DNA of 64,000 bases from Cinnamomum chago (GCA_038049695.1 CP142451.1:5268001-5332000), one strand, 5' to 3'. Counted from the stretch's first letter, positions 35,417-49,494 are shown. Translations and numbers: made by a program. Notes: generated by a model not told the origin, from the sequence alone.

Positions 35417-38400
35417 ATGGCTTCTTCTGCACTTGAAGAGGGAGCAGAAGCACAACACAGAGCTAGTTTGGAGAAGCAGAAAGCCATAGATGCATGGCTT
35501 CCCGTGACATCTTCTAGGAATGCAAAATGGTATTATTCGGCTTTTCACAATGTCACTGCAATTGTTGGAGCAGGAGTCCTCAGTCTCCCTCTAGCCATGG
35601 CTCAACTTGGATGGTAAGTATTATGTTGAAGACATCTTTTCAAATATACACATAAATAGTTGGATTGATGCTATTTTCTTTTTATTTTTCTTAGATTTTC
35701 AGAATCTTTTTTAAAGGTTTTTTTTTTTCAATGTTCCTTTATTAAGTTTTTCCTCCTGAAAGTTACACATGTTTGAACATATGTTGTTCTTACCTCTTCC
35801 TCTCAATCAAAGGGTAGGGTCACACAATTTTATGTAGTTATATATAGAGTTCGAGGAGTATATTCATGTGGTGAGGGACACTTATGTGGCTTTTGCATAT
35901 GAACACTCCTCCTGTGCATGTAAACATACAACATGAATGTTTCCAATGGCCTTGAACTCTATCCAAGACATACCCACAACAACACTTTGTGTGCGTTAAT
36001 TTTGGATGTGTTAAATTGCCTTTTGGGTTTATTTGCTCATTGGGTGTGTTTTAATTCTAGAGTTTTGGAAAAATCATGTAGATGATTATAGTATTATGAT
36101 TCTTTGATTGATATAGGTTGGCTGGCTTTGTTTTGGATGATTTTTTTTTAGTGTTTCTATTGTTTTGGTTTGTTCGGCTTTCCTAATTTTTGGGTTTTTT
36201 AAATATATAAGGAGGTACAGTTCGATGGTGTTTGGTTGATTTTTTTGGATGATATTTGGTTGATTTGGTATTTTGGATTTGGTTGGGCCCGACCATATAC
36301 TTATAAACCCAATTTGGATTTGGGTTAAGTTGGGCTCAGATAGGGTTTGATCCGATTGAATCTTTAGCTTGACTGATATTTCTAAAATATATATAATACA
36401 AACTTGGGTTTGCAACTTGCCTCAAGTGGGGTTGAAACGGAAAATTATAGAATCTGCTTCAGGCGACACGTATAGGTTCAAGTCAAACCTATCCATGGGA
36501 TGCAATCAGCCAGTTACGAGTCTAGTCTTGACTTAGAACCTATTTTTATTGGTTCCAAACCCAGTTTAATAGAAAAACTTGGATCCGGTTTTGGAACTAG
36601 GTTCACCTATGGGACTGTGATATAGTTCTAAAATTAGTTTTAATTTCTCTTTAATTATTATTATTTCCTTAAAATAAGTATATCATTCGTGCATTAAGTT
36701 TACTACCTTCAATATTATACATAAAAAAACACAAAAAAAAGTTAACTTTGAGGTGCAGTTTGCAATATCAAAGATTCATATGTTGGGTCCCGGGTCTAAG
36801 GGTCGGAACCTATATGAACAAAAAAATATACCCGTTTATCAATTGGAACCTCAATTAGGTTCCAAGCCCAAATCTGTTTATGAATCGGAACCCAAAATAG
36901 TTTCCAGACCCGGTTTTTTGCGGATATTCGGATGCACGTTTGCAACCCTAAATATGGGTAACATGTATTGGTTTAATTCAAACCTTATCCATTTTAATGA
37001 TTGGGTTGATGTTAACGTGGTAAAGGATAGGTCAAAAAAAGGATATGGATGAAAATAATATGAACAAATGGAAAGAGAATATATTTGGGACAAGATTTTG
37101 ATGATGAGGAAGATAATGTTGAAAATGTCAATCTGAACCCATCATGTTGAAAATGTCAATCTGAACCCATCATGAAAGTTAGAAGTGTCAACATTGGTAG
37201 CTTTTGTGTCAATACAATTTATTGGAGTTGGGTTGGCAGCTCGAACAACAAAAATGAATTTAATCAGAACTTGACCCAGTTATTAATTGTGTTAGAAGAA
37301 TTAAAAACAAGTCGGTTAGAAGTGTTAGCATCAAAATGAGATGGTGTCAACCTGAACCCTAAATTAGAGATTAGGAATTGCCACCCTAAAAGTATGGCTT
37401 GGGAGTTTTCATGATGATAGATATTTTTCTATTCCATGTTAATTTCTTAGATGACATGATTCCTAATGATAAAAAAATGACAAAGATTATAGTAAACATA
37501 AAATTCTAAGTACCAAAACAATTCCCTTCTCATAATCTAAAATTTAAACTGGCACCAGCTCAAAACTTTCTACTGACAATAGACAAGAACAAGACAAAGT
37601 TTCTAGAAATACGTTTATTTGATTGTCCTAGAAATTACATTTTCAATACACGAGTTTGGTTATTGTAACCCACTTGGGAGTTGGAGTGGCATAAAGCATG
37701 AGTTTGCTCCACATATTTTGTATTTGAAATCTGCCCTAGATTTGCCCGTTGTGTGTTTGTGTGTTTAGTGTGTGCACCCGAAGGAATAGTCCTTTAGGGT
37801 CATAGACCTCAAGGATACCTAGTAACCTAGGTCATAAAAAAAGTTTGGTTATTGTAAAAAATACTTAGTAAACACTTGAAACTTCTTAATTCAAACATGA
37901 AACTGCTTAAATTCAAATAGACAGCTTCACACAGCTAACTTCCTACTTTACATACGCACTATAACTGCTAATGCAATAATCTAAAACTACAAGTTAAAAT
38001 GTTTTGAAGAAATTACTTCAATATGCCATGTTAATGTACTAGATGAATTGAGCACAGTTAGAAGTAAATGCTGAATATATCAGGACCCTTCAATATATAT
38101 TGTTATGTTGTTCATTAATAGCTTGAGCTTTAGGTTCTTAATGTGGTATTGGAGCCGGGAGTTGTGTGGTCAGGAATGTGTTTCTCTTCACGTTAGTCAT
38201 TTGGCGTGGAATATACTTTCTTTTATCATTCACTAATAGCTCGAACTTTTGGTGCTACTGGTCTGATGACAATAGCAATTCTAATAGAGCTGAAATTATT
38301 GCAATAAAACTTATTAGATGTTTAAATACAGTATTTTTTTTTTTTTGGGTTCCCTTCTATCCTATCAATGCTAAGGTTGATATTTTTCCAATTGGGTACC

Positions 38401-41400
38401 CGAACTTAATGCAAATACATTTAGTATTATTTTCAATTTGTGAATTTTAATGTACCTCCAAATGCAATTGAACGTCTACCTCAAAATGCAGTTGAACTTT
38501 ACACCAGGAAAATAGATTTTCCTGATTTTATCTATTTGTTGTTCCAATTCACCCATATCACAATTCTACCAGATAAATTAAAATACATATGGATTTCCAG
38601 GATCAGCTGGGTGTGTCAAAAGTTTGTCCCACACAATCTTTATCCTCAATGTTTTGACACTCCATTTGACTTGGAAAGAAAAATAATTAAGTACTGGATA
38701 ACGCAGTTTTGCACTTTGAAATTTGAATGTTCTCACGGAATTGATTGCCTCTTGAGCAATTTAGCCATATCCAGATATGGCCTATTGAACCTCAAAATGA
38801 ATTGCTCGTTATTCTACATCTAAGTGTAGATGGTAACTCCAACCTGATATGCTCAGGATATTGATTTGAGATAGAAAGAAAATAGACTCCAATGTAGTCA
38901 AGTTATTATTATTATTATTTTTTTTTTGTGGGGGTAATGAAGTTCTGCTATGGTCAACTACATTAGAAATGAATGTTGTACATTTTTTTTTTCTGCAAAA
39001 TTATAGTTACCCTGGGGTCACTTCTATCCTTCAGTTTCATCCAATCTGTTTGATATTTACTTGGTGCTTTCATTTACAGGGGTCCTGGTATTGTGGTGCT
39101 TGTGCTGTCATGGATTATCACATTGTACACCCTCTGGCAAATGGTTGAGATGCACGAAATGGTTCCTGGAAAGCGATTCGATCGATATCACGAATTGGGT
39201 CAGCATGCCTTGGGTGAAAAGCTTGGTTTATGGATTGTTGTACCCCAGCAGCTTGTTGTGGAAGTAGGGGTATGCATTGTATACACGGTCACGGGTGGTC
39301 GATCACTTCAGAAAATTTGCAACACAGTTTCTTCTAAGTGTAATTCAATCAAGACAACCTATTTCATCATGATCTTTACCTCTGTGAATTTTTTCTTATC
39401 TCAACTCCCTAATTTCAACTCCATTTCTGGGGTCTCTTTGTCTGCCGCAATCATGTCCCTCAGGTATTCTCTTCTTCCTGTAAAGCTTAAAAGTCCTAGA
39501 AAAGGTGCAACCTTGGCAGCTTAAGAGTTATGACAAATTTGGATTCCAATAGTAGAATCTGACTGGCCTCTCATTCAACTTACCTCTTAAATCTACACTT
39601 GTAACACTAATGACTTAAAACATTAGGTTCACAATAATTCCTCCTTAAAATTTAGCCAATCAATGTATATGAATTTTTTTTACTAAACGAACTGTTAGTG
39701 CAGGAAATTTCCTAAAAAACTTGGTTCATAGTTTTGTGCTTTATCTGCTATTCTTGTGCCTCTCCTCAAAATCTGCTGACATCCAGTCTAGTTTACAAAG
39801 CAAATGACTGGGAAGGGGTTGATTGTATACTCGATTAGGAAGCTCATGATTTACTTTGATTCATAACTAGAACTTGCATCAAAGCTTGGGATTTTCTGGA
39901 TCTGGTCTAACTTTTTATGAATGAAGAATGCAGATCCAAAATGTTAAGAACTTTGAACATTTTGGTAGACTGAAATGGTTACATGCTCTGCTATGTATTC
40001 GATAGTCATTTCTCTAGTGGAGGTTTCTTGATCTCAAAATCTCTAGAATCCTTGGGTAGTAAAAGTGTAGGAAGGTTTCATCTCCTGGATTGGATTTCAG
40101 ATTCAAATGACTCTTGTAATTGCAAGAAAGTATGTACTAGCTACAGGCCTAACAAAAGAAAAATTGTGAGTTGTGACCGTTCACTATAAGGATCAATACT
40201 TCCCTACCCTCCTAGATTGTCGTGTTTCAAATGTCTATATATTTATATATTGGGTTTGGAGAAACAGTATCTCATCTAATGCGATATTTTACATTTGCAC
40301 TGTTACTAAAATAGAGTAATGCATTAACCATACATAATGGCAAATGTTCAGATTAATTTTGATTTGGAGTCCAAATTTCTATCATCTGCATTCACATAAT
40401 TTTTGTTTAATTGCAACAGTTACTCCATGATAGCTTTCGGAGCTTCACTTAAAAAAGGGAAGCAACCAGATGTGCAGTATGACTATAAATCTTCAACACC
40501 ACAGGGGACCTTCTTTGACTTCATTAGTGCACTGGGAAATGTTGCATTTGCTTATGCTGGGCACAACGTAGTTTTGGAAATACAAGCAACAATCCCTTCT
40601 GCTCCTGAAAAGCCATCGAAGAAGCCCATGTGGAAGGGTGTGGTTGTTGCATATGGCATCGTTGCTCTTTGTTACTTCTCCGTCTCAATTGCTGGGTACT
40701 GGGCCTTTGGAAACAGTGTGGAAGACAACATTCTGGTTTCTCTAAACAAACCAGCATGGCTAATTGTAGCAGCAAACGCCTTTGTTGTTATCCATGTTAT
40801 TGGAAGTTATCAGGTTGCTTATCCTTTCAGACTTTTACATATCCCATTTCCATTATTAGTTCCTGCACAGTTTAGAATTTGAGCAAAATCAACTCAATCT
40901 CATTAATTCGCTCTTTTAATAATTTCAAAGACTATAACTCGGGTTATCAAAAGCATTAACCCTGCTTTATGAGTAACCTGCATTTGGTTTACAAAGATCC
41001 AGTAGATAAAACTTCTAACAATAAACGCGTCTCCTATTGCCAATCTTATCAAGTAGTTTTATTACTGATTTATGTTTCTTGATACACTGTAAAATAGCAA
41101 AATGTTTTAGTTTTTTATTACGATAAAAAATATAATATTTTTCATCAAAAACCTTAATAAATTTAGCGTGACTCACCTTGATTGATCCAACTCTATCAAA
41201 AATTTGATTTGTTCAGTACTCGGTTGACTCCAACATGAAGATTTTACAAAGTTTCCAGTTTCTGTTACCAATTAAAAAAAAAAAAAAAAAGAGTTCCGAG
41301 TTTCTCTTGTACCCAAATTTAGCTATTGAATTAATTCAATCTTTTGCTATGATGTATAAAACTAGGATAGGAAAGAATGAAAGATCATATACATTGGAGG

Positions 41401-42694
41401 CTTCCCAAGTTCTTAATACTATACGTTCTTTAATTTTTTGTTAACAAGATGCCTTACCACAGTTGGAAGGTGCTAATGGTGTCACCCTGTGGATGGCCAT
41501 TTGCTTGAATGCCACTTCAGTTGGAATGTTATTTTGAAGTTTGATTGATACACTAAAACAAAAATGAGAAATAAACTGAGAATTCATGGTCTTATGGCGG
41601 AGAGCTCTTTATCCAATGGCTTGACTGCAAGAGAAATGACCACTATTTAAAGAATTTCAAACTATTTACTACTGATTGTATCTATTGTTGTCAATCAGAT
41701 CTTTCAATTTTGTTGAAACAGATAAAACATGTAGTGACCTGCATTTTCAAACAATGATTTCAATTAATTCGGTTGTCCAGTCTGAATTGATTTGACTTCT
41801 ATGTTGATGCAGATTTACAGTATGGCTGTCTTTGACATGATGGAAACCGTTCTTGTGAAGAAGCTTAATTTCAAACCGACAATTACTCTTCGTTTAGTCT
41901 CACGGACTCTATATGTTGGTAATGTCCTCTGCTATACTTTGAAATTTCTATATGGTTCTTTTGTTACCTGATCTTGTTTCAATATTTTTACATCTTTGGA
42001 TGCAGCATTTACAATGTTCATTGCTGTAACCTTCCCTTTCTTTGGCGGATTACTTGGATTCTTTGGAGGGTTTGCTTTTGCGCCAACAACATACTTTGTA
42101 AGCCACAAACATCTTGCTTCTCTTTCATTCTTTCATTTATTACTATGAACTCAAAACAAAAAGTTACAACAGAAGATAAAGCCCAAGATGTATAAGGATA
42201 TGAGGTGAACTTAAATCTGCTTGACTTCCAAGTCCAAAACTCGAAGAAAAGTGTAATTTTTTAATAAATAACTTCATATTGAAAATCATCAAATCGAGTC
42301 AAGCAAGCCACCTAAATTTCAAATCAAGTAACTAAGATTTAGCACTATGCAAGTACCTACTAAATATCTTGATTTTAATGATAAAGGAATATTACCCTTT
42401 GATCTTTCTTGTCACAGCTACCATGCATATTTTGGCTTTCCATTTACAAGCCCAAAAGATTCAGCTTATCTTGGTCTATAAATTGGGTATGTTAATACTC
42501 ATATTACTTCATTTTTTGCATCCATTTTTCTCAATATTTTTTCCCACACATCAATGATTTTGTCAGCTTATTCACTATGTTATGATGAAATTCAGGTTTG
42601 CATCATTTTGGGTGTTCTGCTGATGATTTTGTCACCCATCGGTGGACTAAGGACTATAATTCTTGAAGCAAAATCTTACAAGTTCTATTCATGA
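35417..42694 (+). CDS. LHT1: LHT1-type lysine/histidine (amino acid) transporter
   Basis: Proton-coupled amino acid permease of the AAAP family at the plasma membrane; relatives take up Lys, His and neutral and acidic amino acids in roots and leaves. Exons: 35417-35613, 39080-39463, 40420-40813, 41813-41918, 42006-42097, 42418-42486, 42596-42694. All junctions are GT-AG, phases agree, and the product is 446 aa, the usual LHT length. Motifs in order: [40 protein letters not shown] (first membrane segment), [77 protein letters not shown] and the C-terminal [21 protein letters not shown]. About 10-11 membrane segments are expected. Intron 1 is 3.5 kb. LHT1 versus a close LHT paralogue cannot be settled here. 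Confidence 0.93.
37117..37172 (+). repeat. 28-bp tandem duplication in LHT intron 1
   Basis: Two perfect copies of a 28-bp unit beginning TGTTGAAAATGTCAATC (37117-37144, 37145-37172). Confidence 0.92.
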
Positions 42695-45600
42695 TCTCTT
42701 TTAAAACCAAATACATAAATGGCTTGGTGGAAGAGTTTTGAAGGGTGGTTGCTTTCCCATTGACAAATCTTACAAGCTGATGGAGATTTCATGGTAAGTT
42801 TTTCATTAGTTGTTTGGATAGGTTTCACTTCAAACCAAGTCAAGGAGATGTCTAACTATGTTGATAATTAGTTATATTAGATTAGATGTGGTTAAATAGT
42901 ACTCAGATGGTATGTTTTTTACTCTACCTTATTTGTTGATAATGTCTAATGTCTAATTTTCATCTATCTCCCTCTATGGTCTCTCCTTAACTTATGAGCA
43001 GCAGAAGAGAAATTGGATATTCAATTTCTATGTATTCCAACCATGGAGGAAAATCTGTTTGCCTTTCATGGGTCTATCTTGATGCATCCCACTCATGGGG
43101 TCAAGGCGGGGGATAGGGAGCTCTTAATGTGCATTAGAATATATACAACATCAGCATATCGGCAACATCTGCTACTTGTGACCATCTATTTAAGGACCCC
43201 AAAGTTTAAAACCCTTGAACTTCAAGCAGTTAACATGAATGTGCTACTACTACAACCATCATAGAAAGAGCACCCGATCGGCCAATCCACCCTAATCTTG
43301 TGGTTGTCATGCATCTAGGTGTGCTAAGAAAGGTTCACAAGTTTGAAACTTGTGTGATTGTTTCTGGTGATTAGAAGATGGTCCAAGTACAATGTCAGTT
43401 TCATATTAAACCCGTAGGCCAATGAGTCAGGCTACATGTAATAATGCCTGTCCTTGAAACACTTGGGCAGCTGTTTAGTTTGTCTAGCAGGGAGGTCTAG
43501 TTGCCTTTCGCGGGATGCAAGCCCAGGCCCAACTCCTGGGACTAGCTCAGAGCCCTAAAAGTTTATTCCATAAGTGGAGTGGGCCCATCCCAGCTAGCCC
43601 ATGTTAAAATCTAGTCTATTGTTTGCCTTAGAAATTGGAAGTCCTCACTGTCAGATCAATGGCTACTCTTTTGGGAGTCTGGATACCCTGTTTCTATGAA
43701 ATAGGGGGATTTCTTCCAATCAAAATTAGCCAATCTCATGCCGGCAAATGCACCCTCTCAAGGGATCTAGACTCCTCTTTTTTTGGAGGACTACCTAAAT
43801 ATCTATTTTTTTTATCTTCCAAAAGTGTTCCATTAATCAGGGAGGAAGATCAAATTAGTGAGAGTTTTAGGTTATTCCTCTATAGAAGTTTAGTGAGAGT
43901 CTAGTTTCCATGCACTTATTATAAGGTAGAAAGATCAATACAAAAACTTCACTCAATGGAATGGCTCAGGAGAAAAGGGGAGAAAAAAATCACCTTAATG
44001 AATGCAAATAGGAAATCTTCTACATGAGAGATTATTGATTGTGATTAACTCCCCAGCCTTTGGGGCTTGGTGGGCCACTTGTGATGTATCTTACCCCTTC
44101 ACACACTACCTCCTTGAATTGCACTCACCTCAATTTCACACTCATTGAAAAAACATGCAGTACTTCAACTAATGCCAAAGAATTGTCTAACTTTGATGCC
44201 CTTAAATCAAGGGTTAGGATTATTAGAAGGTCCCCCATTTTTTTATTTTTTTTTTGCACATTTCTAGGTCATGCATGTACCATTGCATCCCCAATTTGTA
44301 ATCAACATGCTTCAAGTGGGCCCGTAGCTCAGGCCGCCAACTACTTAGAGCACGTTTGGTAAAAAGCGATGAATCCACAGATTTGAGAATTCCTTATTGC
44401 CCCTCGAACAAGGATTCCTCATTAATAATTTGTATAGTTGAGAATCTTACATAAATATTGGTGCACTGTCATACAACTAAGAAAATTGATTTTGGTGCAC
44501 AGATCCACAAAAGCAAGGATTAACAAATGATATGGGTGGAGGACAGACTTTAAAATCCTCAATTGGTCCAAATCCTCAGAGATTTACAAATTTCAAACAT
44601 GGGGTTTCCATGATTTTTTGAAAATCAATAAATCCTTCTCAATGATTTGGTTGCCAAAAGTGACTAGTAGCATACATGGTGTGGGACTTTGGGTAGGTTG
44701 TGTGTGGGCGTGTGACCACTGTTGTAGGAATTTACCATTTGATCTACTTGGGTAGAATCTCAAAAACCTACCCCTAAATTACCAATTCACTTGTTTATTT
44801 TGGTAGAGTTAGCACCCCCCTTATGATTGTCCCTTTTGTGCCTAATCCATTCATTTGGCTACTTGGGATGGTCCTTTTTTTTTAATTTTTTATGGTCCCT
44901 TATTGTCTTTTCTTTGAAATATATTAGGACGGTCAGTGACCTTTGAGATGCATGAATACAACAAGCTATAGATATGGCAATAAGACATAGATTTTACATA
45001 TAAAAAATAAAATATTGGATACCACATAAGGCCACAATACATTACCTAAATAAGAAAGTCTGCATTTCCTAGAGAAAAACTTGTCATATCATATTTTGGC
45101 AAAATTTTCTCAGCAAACGTCCGCATGATGTTCCATGCATGAAAGTCATGCCTCCCTCGTTAATGCTGAGGGCCCCTCAGGCTTCACTGCACTTATGTCG
45201 GATGTGTGGTTTCATTCGCAGTATGTCTCCCATTTTGATATCCTATTTTTTTCTTTGGCACCATGTGCTGATCATTGAATGCTCCAAACATTCTCAAGTC
45301 CAGATAAAGAAGGGAAAAACTCACAATTGGCTATTAAAAACGAATAGGGATCCTCAAGGGGGTTACCTTATAATAACGTGGCGAACCGTAGTTGGTCCAT
45401 TCATAATCACGGTGGGTTAAAACCTCACTAGATCCGGACTCATTAAAAACTTGCCAAACCAATAACTTTGTTGGACCATGTGGGCCCCACGTGTTTTGCC
45501 CATAAGCCTCAACGGTTTTTTCACATCCTCAATTCCAATCTCAAGATTTGCTCACGTGCTTTGCATGTTTGGATAGCCATTTCCCCAGCTTTGATGGATA

Positions 45601-46698
45601 CATCCAATCCAATCCCCAAGAGTATTATATGTATGGATGTTGGGATCCATGAAAACAGAGAAAGAAAATACATATAAGATAGATTTGGGGAGAAAACATT
45701 TGCTGCCAATCACTAGCCTTGGGGTATCCTCTTCAGTCGTACGCCTCGCTTAAGAATATGATGATATAAAGTCACCGCCATTTCTCATTATTTTCACACA
45801 CAAACAGGATGAAAAATCATAATTTCAAAACCTAGCAACGCCTTTGATAATGTCATCTTGGTTCATAACACAAAATCTATTGAAAATTCATTTTTTCCTA
45901 CTACTTTTTATGTCTTTTTTTTTTCTTACGACCATGGAAGAGATATAACTCCAATAATAGGAACCATGGGTTCTTTCCTTTCAACTTGTTGCTTTGTCAT
46001 GAGCTATTTGATCCAACTTTGAGGACCTCTGCGTTGGTGTAACATGCTCCAACCCCACTAGAAAACTTTAAAGCATCCATTGCTCAAGTCTCACATCACA
46101 CAACTGACTCTACACCTTAGGAGGTGGAAAGGTCTTGTTTTTCCATACTAATCTTCGTTGGCCACCCACAATTTTACCCGGTGCATGTGGCGGCGGAAGA
46201 TTCCCTAAATTAAAAAAAAAAAAAAAAGTTTTGCACCACTCGAGTGACATTAAAGCTTAACTAACAGCCATGATTATTGTGTGTTTGTTAATGTTATGCA
46301 GTTAGAATTATCATTGTAGCATGTGCTAATGTTCTTTCTAAGTGATCAACCACCCCCACCCTATCATGTCGTGGTCCCAACATCAATTTATTAGTTTTTT
46401 GGGCCTTCAATCTTTCAACATTAGGTCAATGACAGCCCCCTTGAGGTGCTCAACATCACTCTCCCATTACATCATTCCAACCTTGGGCCAAACAAAGATC
46501 TTGCTATCAGGCATATGGTTCAAAGCAAACTGAACATACACTATTAATTCTTTCTTGAAATCTTGGGTCTGTAGGGAATATATATTGGACTTGGTGTCTT
46601 GGTCCTATGTTAAGCCAGTTGTCAGTCACTTATAGCTCGAGAAAGACCTCACCTGAACATTAACGTTTTGGGAAGGGCTACTTTAAAGTCCCCTACGT
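42695..46698. other. Intergenic, LHT 3' region and repeats
   Basis: The first few hundred bases are presumed LHT 3'UTR. A possible hAT-type MITE starts GCACGTTTGGTAAAAAG (44348) and ends TTGGTTGCCAAAAGTGAC (44648-44665), without a clear target duplication. The rest is AT-rich with no supported gene. Confidence 0.45.
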
Positions 46699-47214
46699 AG
46701 GGGTGTAATGGTTCGGTTAACCGTTTATTTTGGAAAAACCGTTAACCGAACCGTATTTCACGGTTTTTGGCTTTGGAAAATCGAATAGTAAAAAACCGTT
46801 AAAAAGCAAACTGTGTTTAACGGTTAATTGTTATTTTAAAAAAATTGTGAAAATTTTTCAATCTAGCAATCAAACTTACAATGCATAAAAAAAAGTTTAA
46901 AAATGACATAATATGTTACTATAAAAAAAAAAATTAAATTTCATTAAAGCCTTTATGTTTTTTTTTCTTATTAGCGAAACAGTTCGGTTAACCATGTGTT
47001 TTAGGAATACAGTTAACCTAACCATGGTTAGTGGTTCGGTTCAGTTATTAATGTAAGTTGAGACAAAAATCATAACTGAACCGTAAAGCACGATCTTTCG
47101 ATTTTAATAACTGTAATTGTAATCGACCCGTAAAATACGGTAATTAACCGCAGTTAGGTTCGATTCAGTTGTACGATTTTTTTTGTTTTCTCTTACACCC
47201 CAGACCCTATGTAC
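46699..47214. mobile_element. 516-bp hAT-like non-autonomous element
   Basis: Ends AGGGGTGTAA and TTACACCCCAGA are inverted. Flanks CCCTACGT (46691-46698) and CCCTATGT (47215-47222) match 7 of 8 bases. Inside are repeated GGTTCGGTTAACCG and AACCGT motifs in both orientations. Non-coding. Confidence 0.7.
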
Positions 47215-47979
47215 TGTTCGTGGTGCATTGGGCTCAAGTAAGACCCAAAGTCTGTTAGCCATTGGGATCCAAAACATTAGGGCGTTAAAAGAGTCTTTTA
47301 CATCCCCTCTTCCATATTTATAAAGTGTGACCCCATGAACAAAATAAAAATCCCGCATAGCTGCTGCATGCCTTGCAGCGCTCCCATGGGAGACCTAACC
47401 CATCCATGCAATGCCATTAACCATTGTGTAAACTGATTCACCTAGTCAAACAAAAACAAAAAAAAAGTTACATCAAAAGAGCCTGTAGCTATCCCATCAA
47501 CCATCAGAGGACAATCAACACCTTTGGAAGATAGGCCAGGTGCAAAGTACTCCACCTAGTAAAGTAACTGTAGCTCAATTGAAAGGTGCTCCCCGTTTGG
47601 ACCAAGACCGAATAGGGAATCCATTTCATTGTCAAATATGACTCGTTTTGGCATTCAGTCGTTTTACAGAGAAAAGAGAGAGACCCAGATACACTTGACC
47701 TTCCTGGGACTAAGAAAATGGAAGTAGAATAACGACTCTAGGTACAGATGTGTATTATGGATAACTTTCTCCACATCAAGGACGACTCCGAAGACTCCCA
47801 AGATCATTTGGAATTTAGAAATCTTAATAGTAGTCCCCCCTGACAAGGCATTTTCAAGAATGAACAGACAGATCAGCATGATTTGTCATGTGGGGCCCAC
47901 TTGACAATTATGGGGTTAGAGGCTAAACAGTTTTCAAATCAACCTGGCTGGTGAAGTCTGTGACTTCTGTCAAAACTTA
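47215..47979. other. Intergenic, nothing recognised
   Basis: No coding region or structured repeat that I can name. Confidence 0.4.
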
Positions 47980-48256
47980 TGCCCTTACCCATTTTGATCT
48001 CACTGAACTAGTGAAGCTACTGTTCCAGACAAGCTCAAAAGGATATAAGGCGGAGAGGTGATGATGCCCTTACCCATTTTGATCTCACTGAACTAGTGAA
48101 GCTACTGGTTCCGGACAGGCTCAAAAGGATATCAGTTGGAGAGGTGAAGATGCCCTCACCCATTTTGATATCACTGAACTAGTGAAGCTACTGGTTCCAG
48201 ACAGGTTTAAAAGGATATAAGGTGGAGAGGTGATGATACCCTCACCATTTTGATGT
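47980..48256 (+). repeat. Tandem repeat, about 86-bp unit, 3.2 copies
   Basis: Units start at 47980, 48065, 48151 and 48237 (last truncated). Each begins TGCCCT.ACCCATTTTGAT and ends AAAAGGATAT...GGAGAGGTGA. The unit's end (AAGGATATAAGGTGGAGAGG) is also the start of the MITE family A piece at 48685, so the array was made from MITE sequence. Confidence 0.9.
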
Positions 48257-48259
48257 CAA

Positions 48260-48679
48260 AAGGAGAGCCTAATCTCTTCTTTTTATTGTTGTTAACTTAA
48301 ATCCTTGTTTTATTTGTTATTTTCACTTTTAGATTGTTACATCCACATTTCAAATCACTTGTTTTAAAACCCTACACATTTCACACCATATTTTCATATA
48401 AATCTTCCATTTCCACCACCATTCATCCATCTACTAGTTTAGTGTAGTTTGTTAGATTAGCTTAGAATTTGTTAATTTCATACCTTAGATTGTTAATTAG
48501 TTGTTTACATTGCATAGTTTATTAGTTTTAATTATTCGCTTCATTTGTCTATATTAGCTTTACTTTAGTTCAATTCTACATTAATTGGATTTATTGCTTG
48601 TTCCATCCTCTCCTCGTGGGATCGATAATCCGGACTCTTTAGTCCTTTACTACTTGATGACACCGTAGTCTTGCGGTTG
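48260..48679 (+). mobile_element. Probable gypsy-type LTR 3' part
   Basis: AT-rich sequence ends in CCTCTCCTCGTGGGATCGAT, then AATCCGGACTC, TTTACTACTTGATGACACCG and TCTTGCGG. This order (gtgggatcga, ccggact, tactact...gaca, cttgcgg) is typical of the U5 end of plant Tat/Athila-type LTRs. It splits the MITE-derived repeat from its continuation. Ends and target duplication are not resolved. Confidence 0.5.
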
Positions 48680-49130
48680 TTTAAAAGGATATAAGGTGGA
48701 GAGGTGATGGGATCGCGACTTTTCTATGATTTGCTTTATTAACGTAATTGTTGGATATTCATTTTCTACCTCTTCTTAATTTATTTTGCTATCAAATGAA
48801 AGATTTTTTTTTCTTTTGCTAACGGAGGGTTCCAACCCTTTATACTGGACTATTCCTTCCGGATCCAGAGAGAAGCTTGGTAAAACCCCTATGGCCCATA
48901 GGTGGCAGCACAAGTGGACTCAACCTTCGGTTCCTAAAGACGGGGAATCAGGGGTCAATACCAAGACCTCTAACTCCGAAAGAAAAAGGAACCATGGTCC
49001 TGACCACTCGGCCAACCCCTTGGGGTTAATGAAAGATTATTTGAAGTCATTTATGGATTTTCACCCATATTTCCTCAAATTTAACCACTTTAAGAATATA
49101 TTTATTGGAACTTTTAGGTCATGTCTGTGT
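48680..49130. mobile_element. MITE family A copy, interrupted by a SINE
   Basis: 48680-48805 and 49028-49130 together carry the family A order: GGTGGAGAGGTGATGGGAT, CGACTTTTCTATGATTTG, ATATTCATTTTC, then ATTTTCACCC, CCTCAAATTTAACCACTTT and AAGAATAT. The SINE at 48806-49027 lies inside. Confidence 0.7.
48806..49027 (-). mobile_element. tRNA-derived SINE with 11-bp TSD
   Basis: A 222-bp insert flanked by AATGAAAGATT (48795-48805 and 49028-49038). On the minus strand it begins with GGGGTTGGCCGAGTGG, whose TGGCCGAGTGG (49004-49014) is a perfect tRNA A box. A B-box-like GGTATTGACCCC follows at about 48950-48965, and the element ends in an A-rich tail (the poly-T at 48806-48812). A truncated relative lies at 12430-12560. 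Confidence 0.85.
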
Positions 49131-49458
49131 AAGGCATTTTATTTTTCTTTCTTTCCTTTTTTTTTTGTTTTTTTGCTAAATGTGCGAGGCACTTTTAGTG
49201 TCAGTATAAAAGCTTTGGTTATGTGGATTTCTGTTTTTGGTTCTTTGGTGGTGGAAAATCCATATTTTTGTGGGATATTTGGTAGAGGAGAAGAAACCCA
49301 AGTTCACCCTTCCCTCTGACTTCATTTCCATTACACAAACGAGTTCTGGTTTACATTCCATGCGAACAAAACAGTATCTTAAGATGTAAACGAAGCAAAT
49401 CAACCAATATCTTGAGCAAACTTGTTCTCAATCTTGAGGATTTCACACATAACTAAAT

Positions 49459-49494
49459 TGTATCATCATCATTCATCATCATCATCATCATCAT
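49459..49494. repeat. (ATC)n microsatellite
   Basis: Imperfect ATC/TCA trinucleotide run. Confidence 0.9.

Noticed and set aside
38440..38823. 127-codon open frame in LHT intron 1
   Set aside because: It lies wholly in an intron, is Cys/Ile/Phe-rich from AT-rich DNA, and matches no family I know.
49004..49027. Possible tRNA-Leu/Ser gene on the minus strand
   Set aside because: Only the A box is intact; the insert has a target duplication and an A-rich tail, so it is a SINE.
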